A stretch of 64,000 bases of DNA from Protonemura montana. Its lineage: Eukaryota; Arthropoda; Insecta; Plecoptera; Nemouridae. A model generated the notes under the pieces. The model was not told the origin of the DNA, ran no database searches, and saw only the letters and a program-made list of their open reading frames with translations. A program made the translations under genes and the position numbers. Where the stretch lies: assembly GCA_947568835.1 (NCBI GenBank), contig OX387606.1, positions 19,439,940 through 19,503,939 on the forward strand, given 5' to 3'. Positions 39,335 through 51,464 of the stretch are shown in pieces; the first letter of the stretch is position 1; the number at the start of each line of letters is the position of its first letter.

Positions 39335-41898
39335 CTGAAACAAGTTTGATACAAACTGTGTTAAAATTGATCATATGAACACAACACGCAACCCGAAAAT
39401 TCATTGAAGCACCAATCAAAATGTTCACCATATTTTTACTATCCACTGTCACTTTAAAAAAAATCCTCCTTGAATAATTGCAATTTGACCAAATGTCAAA
39501 GATTGAATTGCATTCCTAAGCGACGGGATGACGTATGTTAGGTACAGTTTTGTCAGGTACAGGTACAGTTTGCGAACTTAATGTTTGTCGAAATTTTCAT
39601 TTCAAGCTGCTTTTTCGAACCTTCTTTACAACTCACTCGATTCATACCCATGTTGTTTTTACGTTACCCTAGATTCTAACCCAAATATTGGTTACCGCGT
39701 GTGCCGGGTGGGCCTAATTAATCTATTTGGCATATTTCTTTTGGCATTTCATAATATCCTGAGCGCAGCAGGCTGGCTGCCGGTATAACTAGCATGGGGT
39801 CTATTTTTAGCGCGCATTGAGCCGAGCGTGGGCTCACCCCATTGGCCGGTATCCAGCTGCACAAGCGACGCCGCTGCCTCCGACGTCGCGGCGGCCACGT
39901 CCGCCCCAAATACGGGCGTCGGTGGGCTTGTAACCCAATACATCGACGCTCGCCCCACCGCCCTCGAGTCAGCCCCAAAATCAAACGTGAAATCGGAACC
40001 AGACGCTCGTACGTCTTCGCCTAGCAAGACGTCTTCATCCCTCGTCATATTCGATGTCCAATTCAAAAGTTACCTTAGTAAATTTACTTATTTTCATGAA
40101 AAGTAGATTGTCTTACTCAGATTCTTGATCATTCCCAAATTTTTTAAATGATTTTACAATGAGCAGCTTGGTACATAACAAATATTTTTCTTAATTGTAA
40201 TACCAAATTAGAGTCAAAATGTGCCATTGACTTGTCACTGGATCGGGGTTTTTTGCATCCACTAGTTCCCTCGGCCCTTTTAACTCATGATAAGCTGTGT
40301 TTAAGATGTCAGTTCAGCCGCAGTTTGGCAGTTCGATCGCGTTGGAGATGTTTCAAGAATTCAAACGATGCAAGAACAATTGAACTCACTTCAACCCACG
40401 AGCCCGGAGACTAAATTGACCACCTTCTAAACATGTCAATCAATCTTGTTGCGTTGACACATTTTCCGGGGAAAATACTTGTCAGTGCACGAGCGTTAAC
40501 ATTACATTTTCTTTCGTAGTTAACTAACGCTTTTGTAAAAGGTCATCTCCACATAACAGTTATTCACGGGGTTTGATTTCTCTTAGGAGGTCTAGGTTAT
40601 TCAATCTCTTGATTCCAATGCCATTGTTGATGATCCGATGGGGGCTTGGTCTGCTATTCAAAACGTACACTCCTTAGGTCGGGTTTTACTAAGATCTCGC
40701 CTCCTAGTTGAAGTGGCAGTTAAAAGTATTGTCATGGCGACTTCCAATCACATGCAGTGAAATGGAGATGCTTCTGTAACTAGTGATCCAACTTTTTGGC
40801 AAAACCCGACCTCATACAACCAAAATCAATTGATAGTAACTTTAAATTTCGAACCATCTTGCCCATTTCAAAATTTTACCATCACAACTTGCCAATCGTT
40901 TGATTTTAATTGATTTAACATCATCTTTCAAAAGATTTCCTGAAGATTTCCTGAAGATTTCTTGAGCTTTCTTGAGATTTCCAAATGAATTTCTTAAAAA
41001 TGTCCCACCGAATTCAAAAGTAATGCAAACACTCTCAAGTGTAATAAGTTATGTGTCATATTTATTTCTCTTGGGCAGTTAATTAATATTTCGTGACGTG
41101 CCAGCCACTAAAGCGTCGCGATAAACATCATGAAGCATCAAAGCCGTCCGAGAATCATCATATTATGGTAAGCTCATGACATTCAAGCGTTTTGGCACCC
41201 AGAATTGTTTATGCAACTTTGTTTTGCACAGTAAATGTAATAAAAAAAAAAAAAAATTGGCAAGAAGACCAACCCATTTCGTGCGATTGCGCAAACAAGC
41301 GGAGGGGCAAACATTTTCCAATCCTCTATTCTTTGTATAAACTTTTCTTAAAAATTGTTTATATTATGACCATTCTTTCATTCTTCAAGTTCTGCTGATA
41401 AAAGAATCATTCAGTTCAAAAATAAAATCTTCATCATTCCAGAGTTTCGCCGCGTACTCGTTACGCTCGCACGTTTCAAATACCATTGGCATTGAAAATT
41501 CGAATCGAAACCAAAACTGACTGTCGTTGCCAAATAGTGTATCAATTTAAGCTCAACGTGTGATGCAATCAAAATAGAAAGTGCTGTTATACGTTAAGCA
41601 CTGACATTAAAGTTGAGACATTTCGCACCACATTCGTGTTAACTTAAATGAAAACTACAATTAACAAGAAAATTACCATCAAACTCCAATGTTTGGCAAG
41701 AAAACCATGTGATGTACATTTGCATGCTGAGTTGCATACTTCCATGACATGACTCTCCTTCCTATAGGTATTGTACCGGTTGATTTGAAATTGAATAAAA
41801 ACTGATTTCATTACCAAATTCCCTTAAAGTTAAAAGTGGTAAAAAAAAAAAAAAAAAAACATTACACGTGAACCTGGTTGCTAACCTATGGTACCTAC
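39335..41898. other. Non-coding; probable first intron of the LIM gene
   Basis: No coding exon is recognisable on either strand. The overlapping open frames near 39.75-40.1 kb on both strands follow a locally GC-rich stretch (39780-40020) and match nothing I know. If the 5' UTR exon near 41.9 kb is right, this is intron 1 of the LIM gene, where muscle enhancers are often found. Confidence 0.35.
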
Positions 41899-42060
41899 CT
41901 AGTCGAGTGTCGTTGGGTAGACGCTGGTGACCGCAGTGGAGTCGATGAACAGTCTTTAGCAATCACTTCACGTGCTACCCGCTTGTATTTCGAATGACTC
42001 GGAGGTGCGTCTGCACCGCCTAGTCTTTGGACGCCGGTACCTTTTGCACACGGTACTATT
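41899..42060 (-). other. Candidate 5' UTR exon of the LIM gene
   Basis: The minus strand has a stretch ending in a strong donor (cgactag then GTAGGTAC, exon end at 41899) that is GC-richer than its flanks and lacks a long open frame. It could splice to the acceptor at 39335-39336. The upstream limit is only approximate and no initiator or TATA word is convincing. This is inference from splice signals and position. Confidence 0.25.
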
Positions 42061-42582
42061 TTCACTCAAATAGATCGCTCGATCATGTATAATCCAGCTA
42101 TTTTAGAGTCCCCTCCGAAACGGCGAGGTGGCCATAGGGAATGTAGCACCAAGCACGTTGTGGACGAGAAATGTATCGGATGAACAATACAAAAGGATTA
42201 AAAAAAACATATGGGACCGAATACATTTTGTTTTTATGAAAAGCTGCAGTGTTTATTAAATCAAAAAATATTTAAAAAAAAACATCTTGACTTTTCACGG
42301 TATAGCAAAAATCACTTTTTGAAAAGCTTGCCAAAAGTTGTGTATACGCTTACCTGTTTAATATTTGGATCCTAGTCCTTCTAAAATGCTTTTGAATGCT
42401 GATGAATAATTTAATTTTGGGAACTCTTATAATAATATTTAATACATCAGCATAGTAGGACCCTAAAATAGTGAAGTAAATTAATTTGTCATTGAAAAAA
42501 CGAGTAGTGACAGAGTTGCTTGACACTGACACATTCGATTGCTGCACCACTCTTTGGTCTCTCCTGTACCCGATGCAAAATG

Positions 42583-42615
<33 letters not shown>

Positions 42616-44330
42616 TGCTCCTTCAACTCGTCATCGCGGTAAACTTAGCGTCTCGACACTCGCTTTCCCCAATCCTGGCAAATCTTTGTCATGTATTACG
42701 AGTCGACATTAATCATATCTTTCACATCGCTACCCATGGCACATACCTTCAGTCTGCACTCTGCCGTCTTCAGCATCTTCCCGACAGGGCGTAACGATGT
42801 CCACGATTCCCGCGCACATGCGTTTCATCGCTTCGCTTTGGGAAATTATGTTCAAGATAATTTTATTGAGGGGCTAACAATGATCTCAATAGATTTTCTA
42901 GCTAAAGAACGGTTTGTAATTTAGAAATGTGGCAAACATTTCCTTCATTTGTGGATTCCTTGGAGTTGCCTTGGAGTAGTGGGGGTGCCTGTCACCTCAG
43001 GAAATAAGTTACAGGAAAAACTATAGTATGGTAACAGAGCAGTTTTGCTGCCAGCTGAAACAAAATAAAATTTCCTATAGGTATTTCCACCAAAGAAGAA
43101 TATAATGTATATTTTTAGAACACGAACAGAGATGGGGATCTTATTATAATTTAAACGAGAAAAAATTCTCTCTGGCGGCAGCCAATTTTCTTCAGACTCG
43201 TAGGCGCGATATTTTTAGAAGATGAAACAAGCAATATTTCGATATGAGTCAGATTAGGATTCTAAACTTGTCGTTATATAGTTTGACTCATTGCTACGTC
43301 ACAGGCGCGAGGGCATTTCGCGACAAAGGTTCTCACAACATCGGTCTCTCTGAGACAATGTTATTGTCCTAGCGAGAAACGGTGGGCGGTGGACACGACG
43401 AGTGGCGTTGTTTGAAATTATTTGAAATTTCGTCCAAGCAGCTGGGCAGAGTTACTCATACGCCATAGCAAATATATCACACATGACAACGCATTTGAAA
43501 TACAGTGCAACTGAAGTGCTTTTTTTTAATTAATACATTTGTGAAATGATGCACATTTGATTCAGTTGAGTACGCAACGGGCAGTGGCGCGACGTGCTAA
43601 GAAAAATCTACCTATCGGTACAATAAATTGAGAGCGAAATTTTTTTTGACATCGAATATGTTTTATATTAATAGCAGGAGGTTTTTCGTGTAGGTTAAAA
43701 AGCGTTCGTCCTCGATTTCTTCCCACGAATGCGTGGTTTTATTTAAGTTCAAAAGGACCAACGTTTGTGCTAATTTCATTTTTATTGGTTGCTTTTGCGA
43801 ATATGATATAGGTTTGCAGTTAATGTGGGCTTTTTACATAATTTTGGCTCCCACACTTTCCGCTGAGAAACTCAAGCCTGGAATAATTTTGCTTTCCACA
43901 AAAACAATTCAAGGTGACATGTTCAAGACATGTGAGTTAACTTTTTCACTTGATTACCATTAAGATCTTTACAAAAAAGTGATGCAATAGTACAATTATT
44001 TAAGTGAAACCCTTTTCTTAAAGATATTTCAGCCTCACAGCAAAATTGACTTAAAAGAACCCAGAACCAAGGTGGTCAGATCAAAAGATTCTCTCGCCTC
44101 AAAAGATGTGTATAGTTGTTTCTGTGACTATAATTGTGAGCCGAGCTGGGCAAGCGCTGAATCATGAAGTGCAGTTAAATATTTCCATTCCAACCTAGAA
44201 ATAACGAGGCTTTGATGATTTCCACATCGTGCGTGAATAATCCTTGCTCTCATGTCACTCGCTGACGACGTTACGCTACCCTGGACGCTCTGCATACCAT
44301 TGAAGCTAAACGATCTCGAAGATTTCCCGT
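42061..44330. other. Non-coding stretch with a hexanucleotide repeat
   Basis: No gene is recognised. The stretch contains the (GGCGTC)5 repeat at 42583 and otherwise AT-rich unique sequence. Short open frames such as 43733-43963 (+) have no motif and no supporting splice sites. Confidence 0.4.
42583..42612. repeat. (GGCGTC)5 hexanucleotide repeat
   Basis: Five exact GGCGTC units. Read as protein on the plus strand it gives a run of ten arginines, but that open frame has no other support. The same hexamer, reverse complemented, is repeated at 20831. Confidence 0.9.
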
Positions 44331-44525
44331 GTCCAATCCACAAAAGTGTACCAATCCCTCGAACCATACATACTTCCACTGTCCAATCCACAAAAGTGTA
44401 CCAATCCCTCGAACCATACATACTTCCACTGTCCAATCCACAACATTGTGCCAATCCCTTGAGCCTAAAAGATTTCCACTATTCAATCCATCACATTGTA
44501 CCAATACCTCAAACCTTCTTGCATA
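44331..44525. repeat. 50-bp minisatellite, four units
   Basis: Units start at 44331, 44381, 44431 and 44481. The first two are identical over all 50 bases; the third and fourth diverge progressively (gtccaatccacaa, gtccaatccacaacattg, attcaatccatcac). A half-unit-like piece (cgaagatttcccgt) precedes the first. The open frames across the array on both strands are repeats translated and not genes. Confidence 0.95.
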
Positions 44526-44539
44526 TGGAACTCAAGAAT

Positions 44540-44885
44540 GATTGATTTATTTATTGTGTTTAACGACGCACTGTTTTGGCAACTGGCCCTATAGCAATGG
44601 TCTAATGGCATCGGTGAATGAGTGGATGATGACGAGGATGATAATAAACCTATCGTAGTCTAGAATGGAGGCGGATAAACCCGGTGCCGGCGCGTAGCCT
44701 ACCCTTGTCGAAGAGCACCAAGTGGACCACCGGCTCAATGTCCCTTCTATAGGATTGCACAACGCGACTAACAGGATTTCTCCACAAATCCATTATTTTG
44801 AGAGCTTGATAAGCAAGGCGATTAAATTTGCTGTACTAACTTGCTTTCGTCCAACCTCTTTCCCAAACAGAATTGGTAGTGTGTA
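44540..44885 (-). repeat. Possible body of a 5S-derived SINE
   Basis: This segment lies directly downstream, on the minus strand, of the two 5S-like units. It is compositionally distinct: a GC-richer part at 44665-44760 with ccggtgccggcgcgtagcc, and an AT-richer end ttatttattgtgtttaacg. It shows no coding potential. If the 5S-like units are the head of a SINE3-type retroposon, this would be its body and tail. Other copies in the genome would be needed to define the ends. Confidence 0.3.
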
Positions 44886-44980
44886 TGATGGTCATACATC
44901 CAATACTTAGCCCAGCGCGGTGTTGCTTAACTTCAGTGATCTATTAGGACCAGTGTTTTCAACACGCCAGATCATTCGGT
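44886..44980 (-). pseudogene. 5S rRNA-like unit A (degenerate)
   Basis: Read on the minus strand, most of the 5S rRNA gene can be followed. The plus strand shows catccaatactta, then gcgcggtgttgcttaac, then ttcagtgatct and a matching end gtgttttcaacacgcc. These correspond in order to the reverse complement of the 5S domains, including the box A and box C internal promoter region. Several substitutions make it a pseudogene or SINE head and not a working 5S gene. Confidence 0.7.
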
Positions 44981-45073
44981 GGTCACCCATTAAATACTAG
45001 ATCCAGCGCAGAGTTGCTTAACCCTGCGTCTCACGAGATTCGGCGTTTCCAACTCGCCAAACCGTTCGGTGTA
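44980..45073 (-). pseudogene. 5S rRNA-like unit B (degenerate), tandem to A
   Basis: A second, more diverged 5S-like unit abuts unit A in the same orientation (ggtcacccattaaatacta, gcgcagagttgcttaacc, ctcacgagattcgg, ccaaaccgttcggtg). The tandem arrangement suggests either an inserted 5S array fragment or a retroposon with a duplicated 5S head. Confidence 0.65.
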
Positions 45074-45079
45074 ACTCAA

Positions 45080-48000
45080 AGATTTCTTCTTTTTCTGATG
45101 TCGATCGATGTCCAAGGTTTCCAGATCGATTCCAGAAAGGCCTGTATTTTCGGGAAAATGTGTATATATTTTTAACACAACGTAATGTGCAAAAAACTCA
45201 TGTTGCGCTATATTTTTGTAAGCCAGTTTTAGTTAGCTATAGGCTAGATAAAGTGGTCATACCTCTTAACAATATGATAACCTTTAGTGTATTTTGTATC
45301 GATGTCGGACTTGAGTTACTTTTAAACCTATAACCCCCCAAAAGTGGTCCACAAAATGGTGTTGGCACAGTGCCGATACCTAAGCATCTCTCAAAATAAT
45401 AACGGCACATAATTTTCGACCGTATATTTAAGGGATTTTATATTTCTCGCGGCATATTTTTTAATTGATTTCCGTAAAGCGACACTCTTGACATTTTTAC
45501 AAGGCTTCCATTCACTGTGTATTTATAATTTTGATACTTTTAATTTATTCAACAGCCAGCTCATTTAGTAACGGCCCCCACTTTAAAAATAAGGGTGTTG
45601 GCTATAAAAAAAATAAGAGAGTGAGAGAGGAATGAGTCCTCGTGAACGTACAATTTTTGGCAGTAAAAATCTTGCATTGAATCTATGCCAGAAGATAAAG
45701 CTCTTAATTCACTGGCAAGATTTTAACTTTATTTGCAACATTATGCCAAGTATAACAGGTTGAGCACAAGACTGAGACTCAACATTGCCTGTGACTCGCC
45801 CCAGTGGCTGACTACTCACTACAAAGATAATTATTTCAATGCCTCGCTATTTTGATACGTCCCTAGCTAGCGTCACTTTGATATGAGGAATAGTACGGGA
45901 AAATTGCCAGTTTACGTAATCATTCTACTACATACAATTCGTTTTTTATACCATTTGGTTCTTTTCAAACAATATTCGCATGAAATTAATGATTATTTTC
46001 CGTGATTCAAGGTCAAAAATGTGTGTACACATAGAAGTATCTACACGTGGACAAACTGAATTCCAAACTGCAAACTGCAAACTAAATTCCAGAGAATAAA
46101 GAAATTCAACATTTCTTAGCTTGTTTCTCCTTGCACTGTTTTTTAATTGTCTATAAGAGCCGATTTCACCAAAGCCGCTCAAAACACTCTTAAACAAAGT
46201 TTTATTTGCTTTAAAACACTGATATTTTGATCATTAATTTAGACGACACACCAAGGACGAGAAAAGTTGAATTAGCAATGTGCTAGTTAGCTTCGAAACG
46301 GAAAATTTGGCGACATGGAAATACAAACAAATTATCAATGGGATTACATACTTTGACCTCCAAATCACGGTTGAAAAAGAGGAGGCCTCATCTTTTCTAG
46401 CTCAAATTTAAAGAGTGAATAGAGAGAGAAAAAAGTGACGGCTGCAGAATAAAATTTCTTTCATGTGAATCTCATTGTGGCATTTCATGTGACAAAGCCT
46501 TCCGAAAACTCCTAAAAATTTTAATTTGCATCGTTTTTGTGTGTGTTTATCTCGTTGGTTTATCTAAACATCCTCATTCAAATATTTCAAAATGTCGGGT
46601 AAGCGGGGAAAATCAGTTTTGCCCAAAAACATCCCTTAGACGCAAATTATTAAGTAAATTTTAAGCGTGTCATCATCTCGCTCTCAATATTACATTCAAT
46701 AGTTCCTGCCATTCTGAAAACATCAATTTGCATCTTACACAACCATTTGTACAACAACAATTCATAATTACAATGTGTTCATTTCATAACCATAATCATA
46801 AATAATATTAATAACAAATTGTTAGCAGTAAGTGATTAGTAAGCTAGACCTTAATGGTCAACCATATCTATGGAAAGCTGTCGATTTTTAAATAAATAGA
46901 TTTTCTCTCTCTTAAACGGTGTTTGTAAAATCGCTCGTTAAGTTTTTAAAGTTGATACCTATGAAATTCCCCAAAACCCAATTAAACAAAAATGGATGCA
47001 CGCAAGAAGTAAAAAAAAATCTAATTTCAAGCAATTTAATCCTTTGAAACCCCACGCTTCGATATTCCGGTCTTCCACGAAAACTACTCGTCGCTAATTG
47101 GTCAGGAGGGCAAGAGGTCTATCAACACTTGTAACATAGTGTGACCTACTGGTATCCATCCGTTATCCAAATGGAATTAATGGACTGTCAGTCATCACTT
47201 CTCACATCTAATAGATTCGATTGATAGGTTACAATAAACCAACCAACCACCCACATCCAAATCAAAACTCTCCTCATCCTCCACTGCGTGAGCGTAGGAG
47301 GAATGAAAGATCGAGGTTTCAGTCGTATTTGTTTTTTCATTTTTTTTCATCGCTAGCCGAAAATATCTCTTGGAGTGATTCATAACGGAGCGGCACTGCC
47401 TCGGCTGTGCTCTCTTTTGGTCGACGTTGGTTTTCAAAGCGCACTCTTGGCCTCACCGACCGACCGCAGCCGCTACTGGTTGGTTTGTCACGCTCAGAAA
47501 ATATTATGTTTACCACCAGACTGCACTTATTCACCTCGATCGTTGCCACGGTATTTCGTATGGCACATACCGCTGTATAAACTAGAGACATGAGACTCCA
47601 TTTCCAAATGCGCTATGGACGCAATAGGAATATATCTCTCATTGTTATTTTATTTCAGGTAGTAAAAATGGCGTTAAAAGTCCACCCAAGCGTTTTTTAA
47701 TTCTCATATCCAAAAAAAAAACATTTTTGTGGTTCCTCATTTTTTTTCTTTGGGTCTATTACGCAGGAAATATTCCTTCAAAATCCAAATTAAGCTTCCA
47801 AATTTGAAACATAGAGATCAAATTTAGTCGTCGGTGGAGGCGCCAGGTTCCGCAATGCCTAAGTGCTGTCCGAATGATCCAAATGGACGATTTTGAGGCA
47901 AGCGCCGCGACGCCTGTAGTTTGTGGCGTCGCCTGGAGACGTCGCATCGCATATGTAGTTCACAAATCGACGCCTGGGGTCTCTGGAGACGTCGGCAAGA

Positions 48001-49850
48001 CGACTCAATTGAGCCGATCTCAGAAGCGTCCCGAGATGATGCCAAGACGTTCCGACTGTTATTGCATGCATTGTTCCTCCGAGGTATTTACCAATTAAAA
48101 CAATTGCTCAACGCGCTAGACTCTTTGTTCTTTTTATTAATGTGAAGACATCTTCAATTTGACGTTGCCTAAATCTGTTTGGTGGCATGCAGTTTTACCT
48201 GGCTATTTCGAAATCATGCCAACATAAACATATTCAGAATTAATGTACCGTATATAACTAGCATAAAATTAACCTGTAGCCAGATTTTTGTTCTTCTCTT
48301 AAAGGTTAAGCAGTTAAGCCCCGTGTCAGTTATCGTATGGTCCAGATGACCATTAGCTGTACTTCTTGCAGGAAAAATATAAGACCTCCTGATCTATTGC
48401 AAGCCTTTTATTGCAAGTTTGCAAGCTCAGCAACAAGACATTGAAACAGAAAGTTGTCGGTAATATCGGTCGAATCATGCTCGACAAGATTTTCATAGCG
48501 AAGTCACTGCCAATTACTCACTTTTTGTGCCAAAACTATGAACACCTACATACAATTTACCTTTGACAGTTAAGCTGTGAATCTGGCAGAAAATATCCAT
48601 TGATACGTGGGTTTTTGAACGCTATCGCGAGTTACCGGGGCAGTAGAATGACATACTCTATATTTTCTTGCCAATTTATGCCACGAGGCCAACAGCCGCG
48701 ACCAATTATTTCTCACAGAAATAACGAATCTTTCGGAAAGCTATTATAAGATTTTTTTATTGCAGGTTTATTTTAACGCTTCTTCAGGAATCCGATGAAA
48801 GTGACATAAAATCCATTCATGAAGTACATCAATTGGTTGGGCCATTTTTACACTTGTCTAAATTTCCAAAGCAGGAAAAGCTGCGTTTACTTCGGTGTTG
48901 TCTTCTGAAATGCTGTTTATTTTAATGGCTTTTACAGAAACTCTTAAAAATAGTCACTCATCCATGGCATATATGACACCTGCACGATAATTCCTCAAGA
49001 ACAAAAAGTATATATATATATTTTTTTGTAACGGATCTGATATGGTTTTACTGTGAATATTCTTTAAAACTTTCAAGAAATGACAAATATAGCAATTTTG
49101 CCTCCGTCTGAGGAAGCAACTTGATCTTACTCTCAGGAGCCCAAAAACAAAACCATTTACGGTTCAGGCTAATCCTAGGCTAGACCAGGCGACTCCTAAT
49201 TCAGGCTTTACCTGGCTTCAGTCTACTCAAGTTTTTAGCTTCATTACATGCGTTTGATTAATCCTATCACAATCTGATAATTTTATCGTGGGGGTTGGAT
49301 ATAGAATGTTGTAGAGAATGTTCTAGTGAAGTTTTATATAGAATGTTGGGTCGAGAGACCGGCACTGTTTTACAGTTCATTTAGTACCATACATTTACTG
49401 ACTGTCACCACACTGTAAAGTGATACTCCTCTGTCTTTAATAATGGTTTTAAAATATTTTAACATTTTTCCTTAAATTTAAATAAGAAACTGTCGAAGAA
49501 CTATCTGGGCAATATGCACTGAAAAAAAATTGAATAGTACTGAATATGTAAGAACTGGCATTAAAAGACCTACATTTGCATAATCAACATTACAAGAGTT
49601 CAAAAAATCATTTGAAAATGAGTGTTTGGATGCTAAGTAAAACAAATAATTTTCCCGAAATTTCGCAGCTGTCACTTTATCACGGGTAAAATCAGCCGTG
49701 ACGTGTCTCCGACAAAAAAATAACCACGCATTTAAAAAAAATTACTCGTGTGGCAGCGCATCTAACTACAAAACCAATATTCAGAACCACAGAAAAAAGT
49801 AACGAAACCCCGAGAAAATAATTTGGCTTACAGGGCATTCAAAAGTCCAG
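45080..49850. other. Non-coding stretch, no gene recognised
   Basis: No coding exon is recognisable. The only distinct item is a GC-rich island at about 47830-48090 where several short frames are open on both strands. It contains a perfect 8-bp hairpin GCGACGCC/GGCGTCGC at 47907-47932 and repeated ggagacgtcg words. The remainder is AT-rich. Confidence 0.4.
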
Positions 49851-49956
49851 TTTCTAAATCGTTTTTTTTTTTAACAATGAGGCTTTTTGCAAAGGTTTCA
49901 TTGCCAATTCAAAAAATATTTTAAAGACGTATGGTGATGGATTTCCACTTTTCGAC

Positions 49957-50187
49957 TCAAAAATAAAGACCTGGCTCTGAACCGTCTTCCAATTTGTATA
50001 CGAGAATGATTTCGCCCAGCTTGAGATACGTTTGACTTTGATCCGTAAAGTAAATCTCCAGAGCCAGAGCGTGTAAAAGAAACTGTTGCCTCGACAGTTG
50101 GAACCGGTTGAAACCCTCCAGCCATTTCTTCGGCACATGGCATCCTAACGCTGTGTTGACACAGTATCGCCCATGGAGGCCAAACAT
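49957..50187 (-). CDS. Unrecognised small ORF, 76 residues
   Basis: The minus strand opens MFGLHGRYCVNTALGC and runs 76 codons to a stop. The codon choice is somewhat coding-like (CTG, GAG, AAG, CTC in the middle part). There is no signal peptide, membrane segment or domain that I recognise. On the same strand, 40-80 bases upstream, lie a perfect CRE palindrome TGACGTCA and a TATA-like word (TATATAG). Against it, two other frames are open over much of the same DNA and no poly(A) signal is near. It may be an exon, a small gene or chance. Confidence 0.2.
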   Translation of the reverse strand: MFGLHGRYCVNTALGCHVPKKWLEGFNRFQLSRQQFLLHALALEIYFTDQSQTYLKLGEIILVYKLEDGSEPGLYF

Positions 50188-50204
50188 TTAGTTATTCTTA
50201 GTCG

Positions 50205-50400
50205 CATGTAATGCGACGCCATCTTTCTATATAATGCAACTAGGCGACGCCAACGTTGTGACGTCATGCGTCCTTTTAAGAAGCTCTTACTCGAAAATAC
50301 ATGCCGCCCACTTCAATCACTTATCATCGGGTCGTGAGGAGGCTGAAGACACCGCCACAGACGGCGCAGATGGCGTCGAAACTGCCACGAAAGTGGTCCA
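50205..50400. promoter_or_regulatory. Promoter-like segment: CRE, TATA-like word, GCGACGCC boxes
   Basis: Within 70 bases lie two GCGACGCCA boxes (about 50213 and 50246), a TATA-like ctatataatg and a perfect CRE palindrome TGACGTCA. The 11-mer atgcgacgcca recurs at about 54897 in the Mp20 upstream region, also beside a CRE half-site (tacgtca). This may be a promoter or enhancer of the small minus-strand ORF or of Mp20. The plus-strand open frame 50234-50587 begins inside the TATA-like word, so it is unlikely to be translated from there. Confidence 0.3.
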
Positions 50401-50589
50401 ATCGGCAGTCGTTATCAACCTTTTTGAGAGTGCTAGGCAGGAACTGTGTTATTTATCCTTTAGTTGGATAGGGAGTGGACTATTGGAAAATGAGGATGTG
50501 GCAAGGACCCTTGTTTCTTCGGTTGCATCGTTTACGAACGGAGCAAAATTGTATTTCCATTTGTTTGCTTTTCATGAAATAGTTTAAAT

Positions 50590-51464
50590 ATTTCACTTAT
50601 GCTGAGCATTACTTACCCCGCAAACAATCTTCCCTTCTCTTAGAATCTCTAAACATCCCAATAGGTATACTTCGGAGTAAAACACAGCAAGGCATTGAGT
50701 TAACATTTTTATTCGATGTACAAAATAGTAGAACATTAAATACATATTCAATGTTAGAGAACATATACTTAACGGACTTTTTTTTTAGATCAAATGTGAA
50801 TTATGCTCAAAACGTGATTTTGAACTCAAATTTCACTTACAATATTTCTATAAATTATCAATCAATTAATAAAGTTAGAAATATTTTGTTTAGTATTAGT
50901 TAAAATATTTATGGAGTATTTCTATTTATTTTACAAGAAAATATAAATCAAAGGAAGTAATATTCGTGGCGTTCACCAAGATCAGCCATGGAAACTTCAA
51001 TGATATGATCTAACAATCATCAGATACATGATCTTGCCATCTCTATCCACTTAAGAATATAAGAAATGCAGCCGCGATCTGGATCTAAAGAGAACCTCTA
51101 AAAGACGGTATAGTGACGAGAGAGGTGGTGTCCCTTGCCAAAATATCTTCTCAAAAATGTAAAGTAGGACTGAGGTATTTGGGTCAACACAACATTTTGT
51201 TTCATAACATCAAAATAATGAATAGTGTTCTATATAATCCTGTCTATAAATTTCCAGCGCGGCTATTTATATCAACATTGCACATCTCCGACCCATATAC
51301 AATGTAACAAATACCTCCGATCCTCTTCTACACCTAAGACGCAAACTAAAAAGTAAAAACTCTCATTGTTCACGACGAATGTATCACTGTCTCCCAAAAT
51401 CATGCCACAAATCGGTAGATTCAATGCAGACGTTTCCTCTGCAACGTCTTGGTCTTGATCTTGT
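50590..51464. other. Mp20 3' UTR and flank
   Basis: No coding exon is visible. The plus strand carries TTTATT at 50708-50713, which is AATAAA on the minus strand and a candidate poly(A) signal for Mp20, about 755 bases after its stop. The remainder is AT-rich. Confidence 0.4.

Noticed and set aside
42095-42125. MEF2 site upstream of the LIM gene (ctattttag)
   Set aside because: One base short of the ten-base CTA(A/T)4TAG consensus.
42486-42794. Plus-strand ORF with ten consecutive arginines
   Set aside because: The arginines come from the (GGCGTC)5 repeat; the rest has no motif or splice support.
44128-44545. Cysteine-, proline- or serine-rich repeat proteins on both strands across the 50-bp array
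   Set aside because: They are translations of a minisatellite whose 50-bp unit is not a multiple of three, so the frame rotates between units; no start context or splice sites.
47824-48145. Short protein gene in the 47.8-48.1 kb GC island
   Set aside because: Five or more frames are open on both strands, none dominant, and the sequence has internal hairpins and repeated ggagacgtcg words.
51272-51464. Extension of a minus-strand ORF beyond the Mp20 stop
   Set aside because: It runs in a different frame from Mp20 and lies in its 3' UTR.
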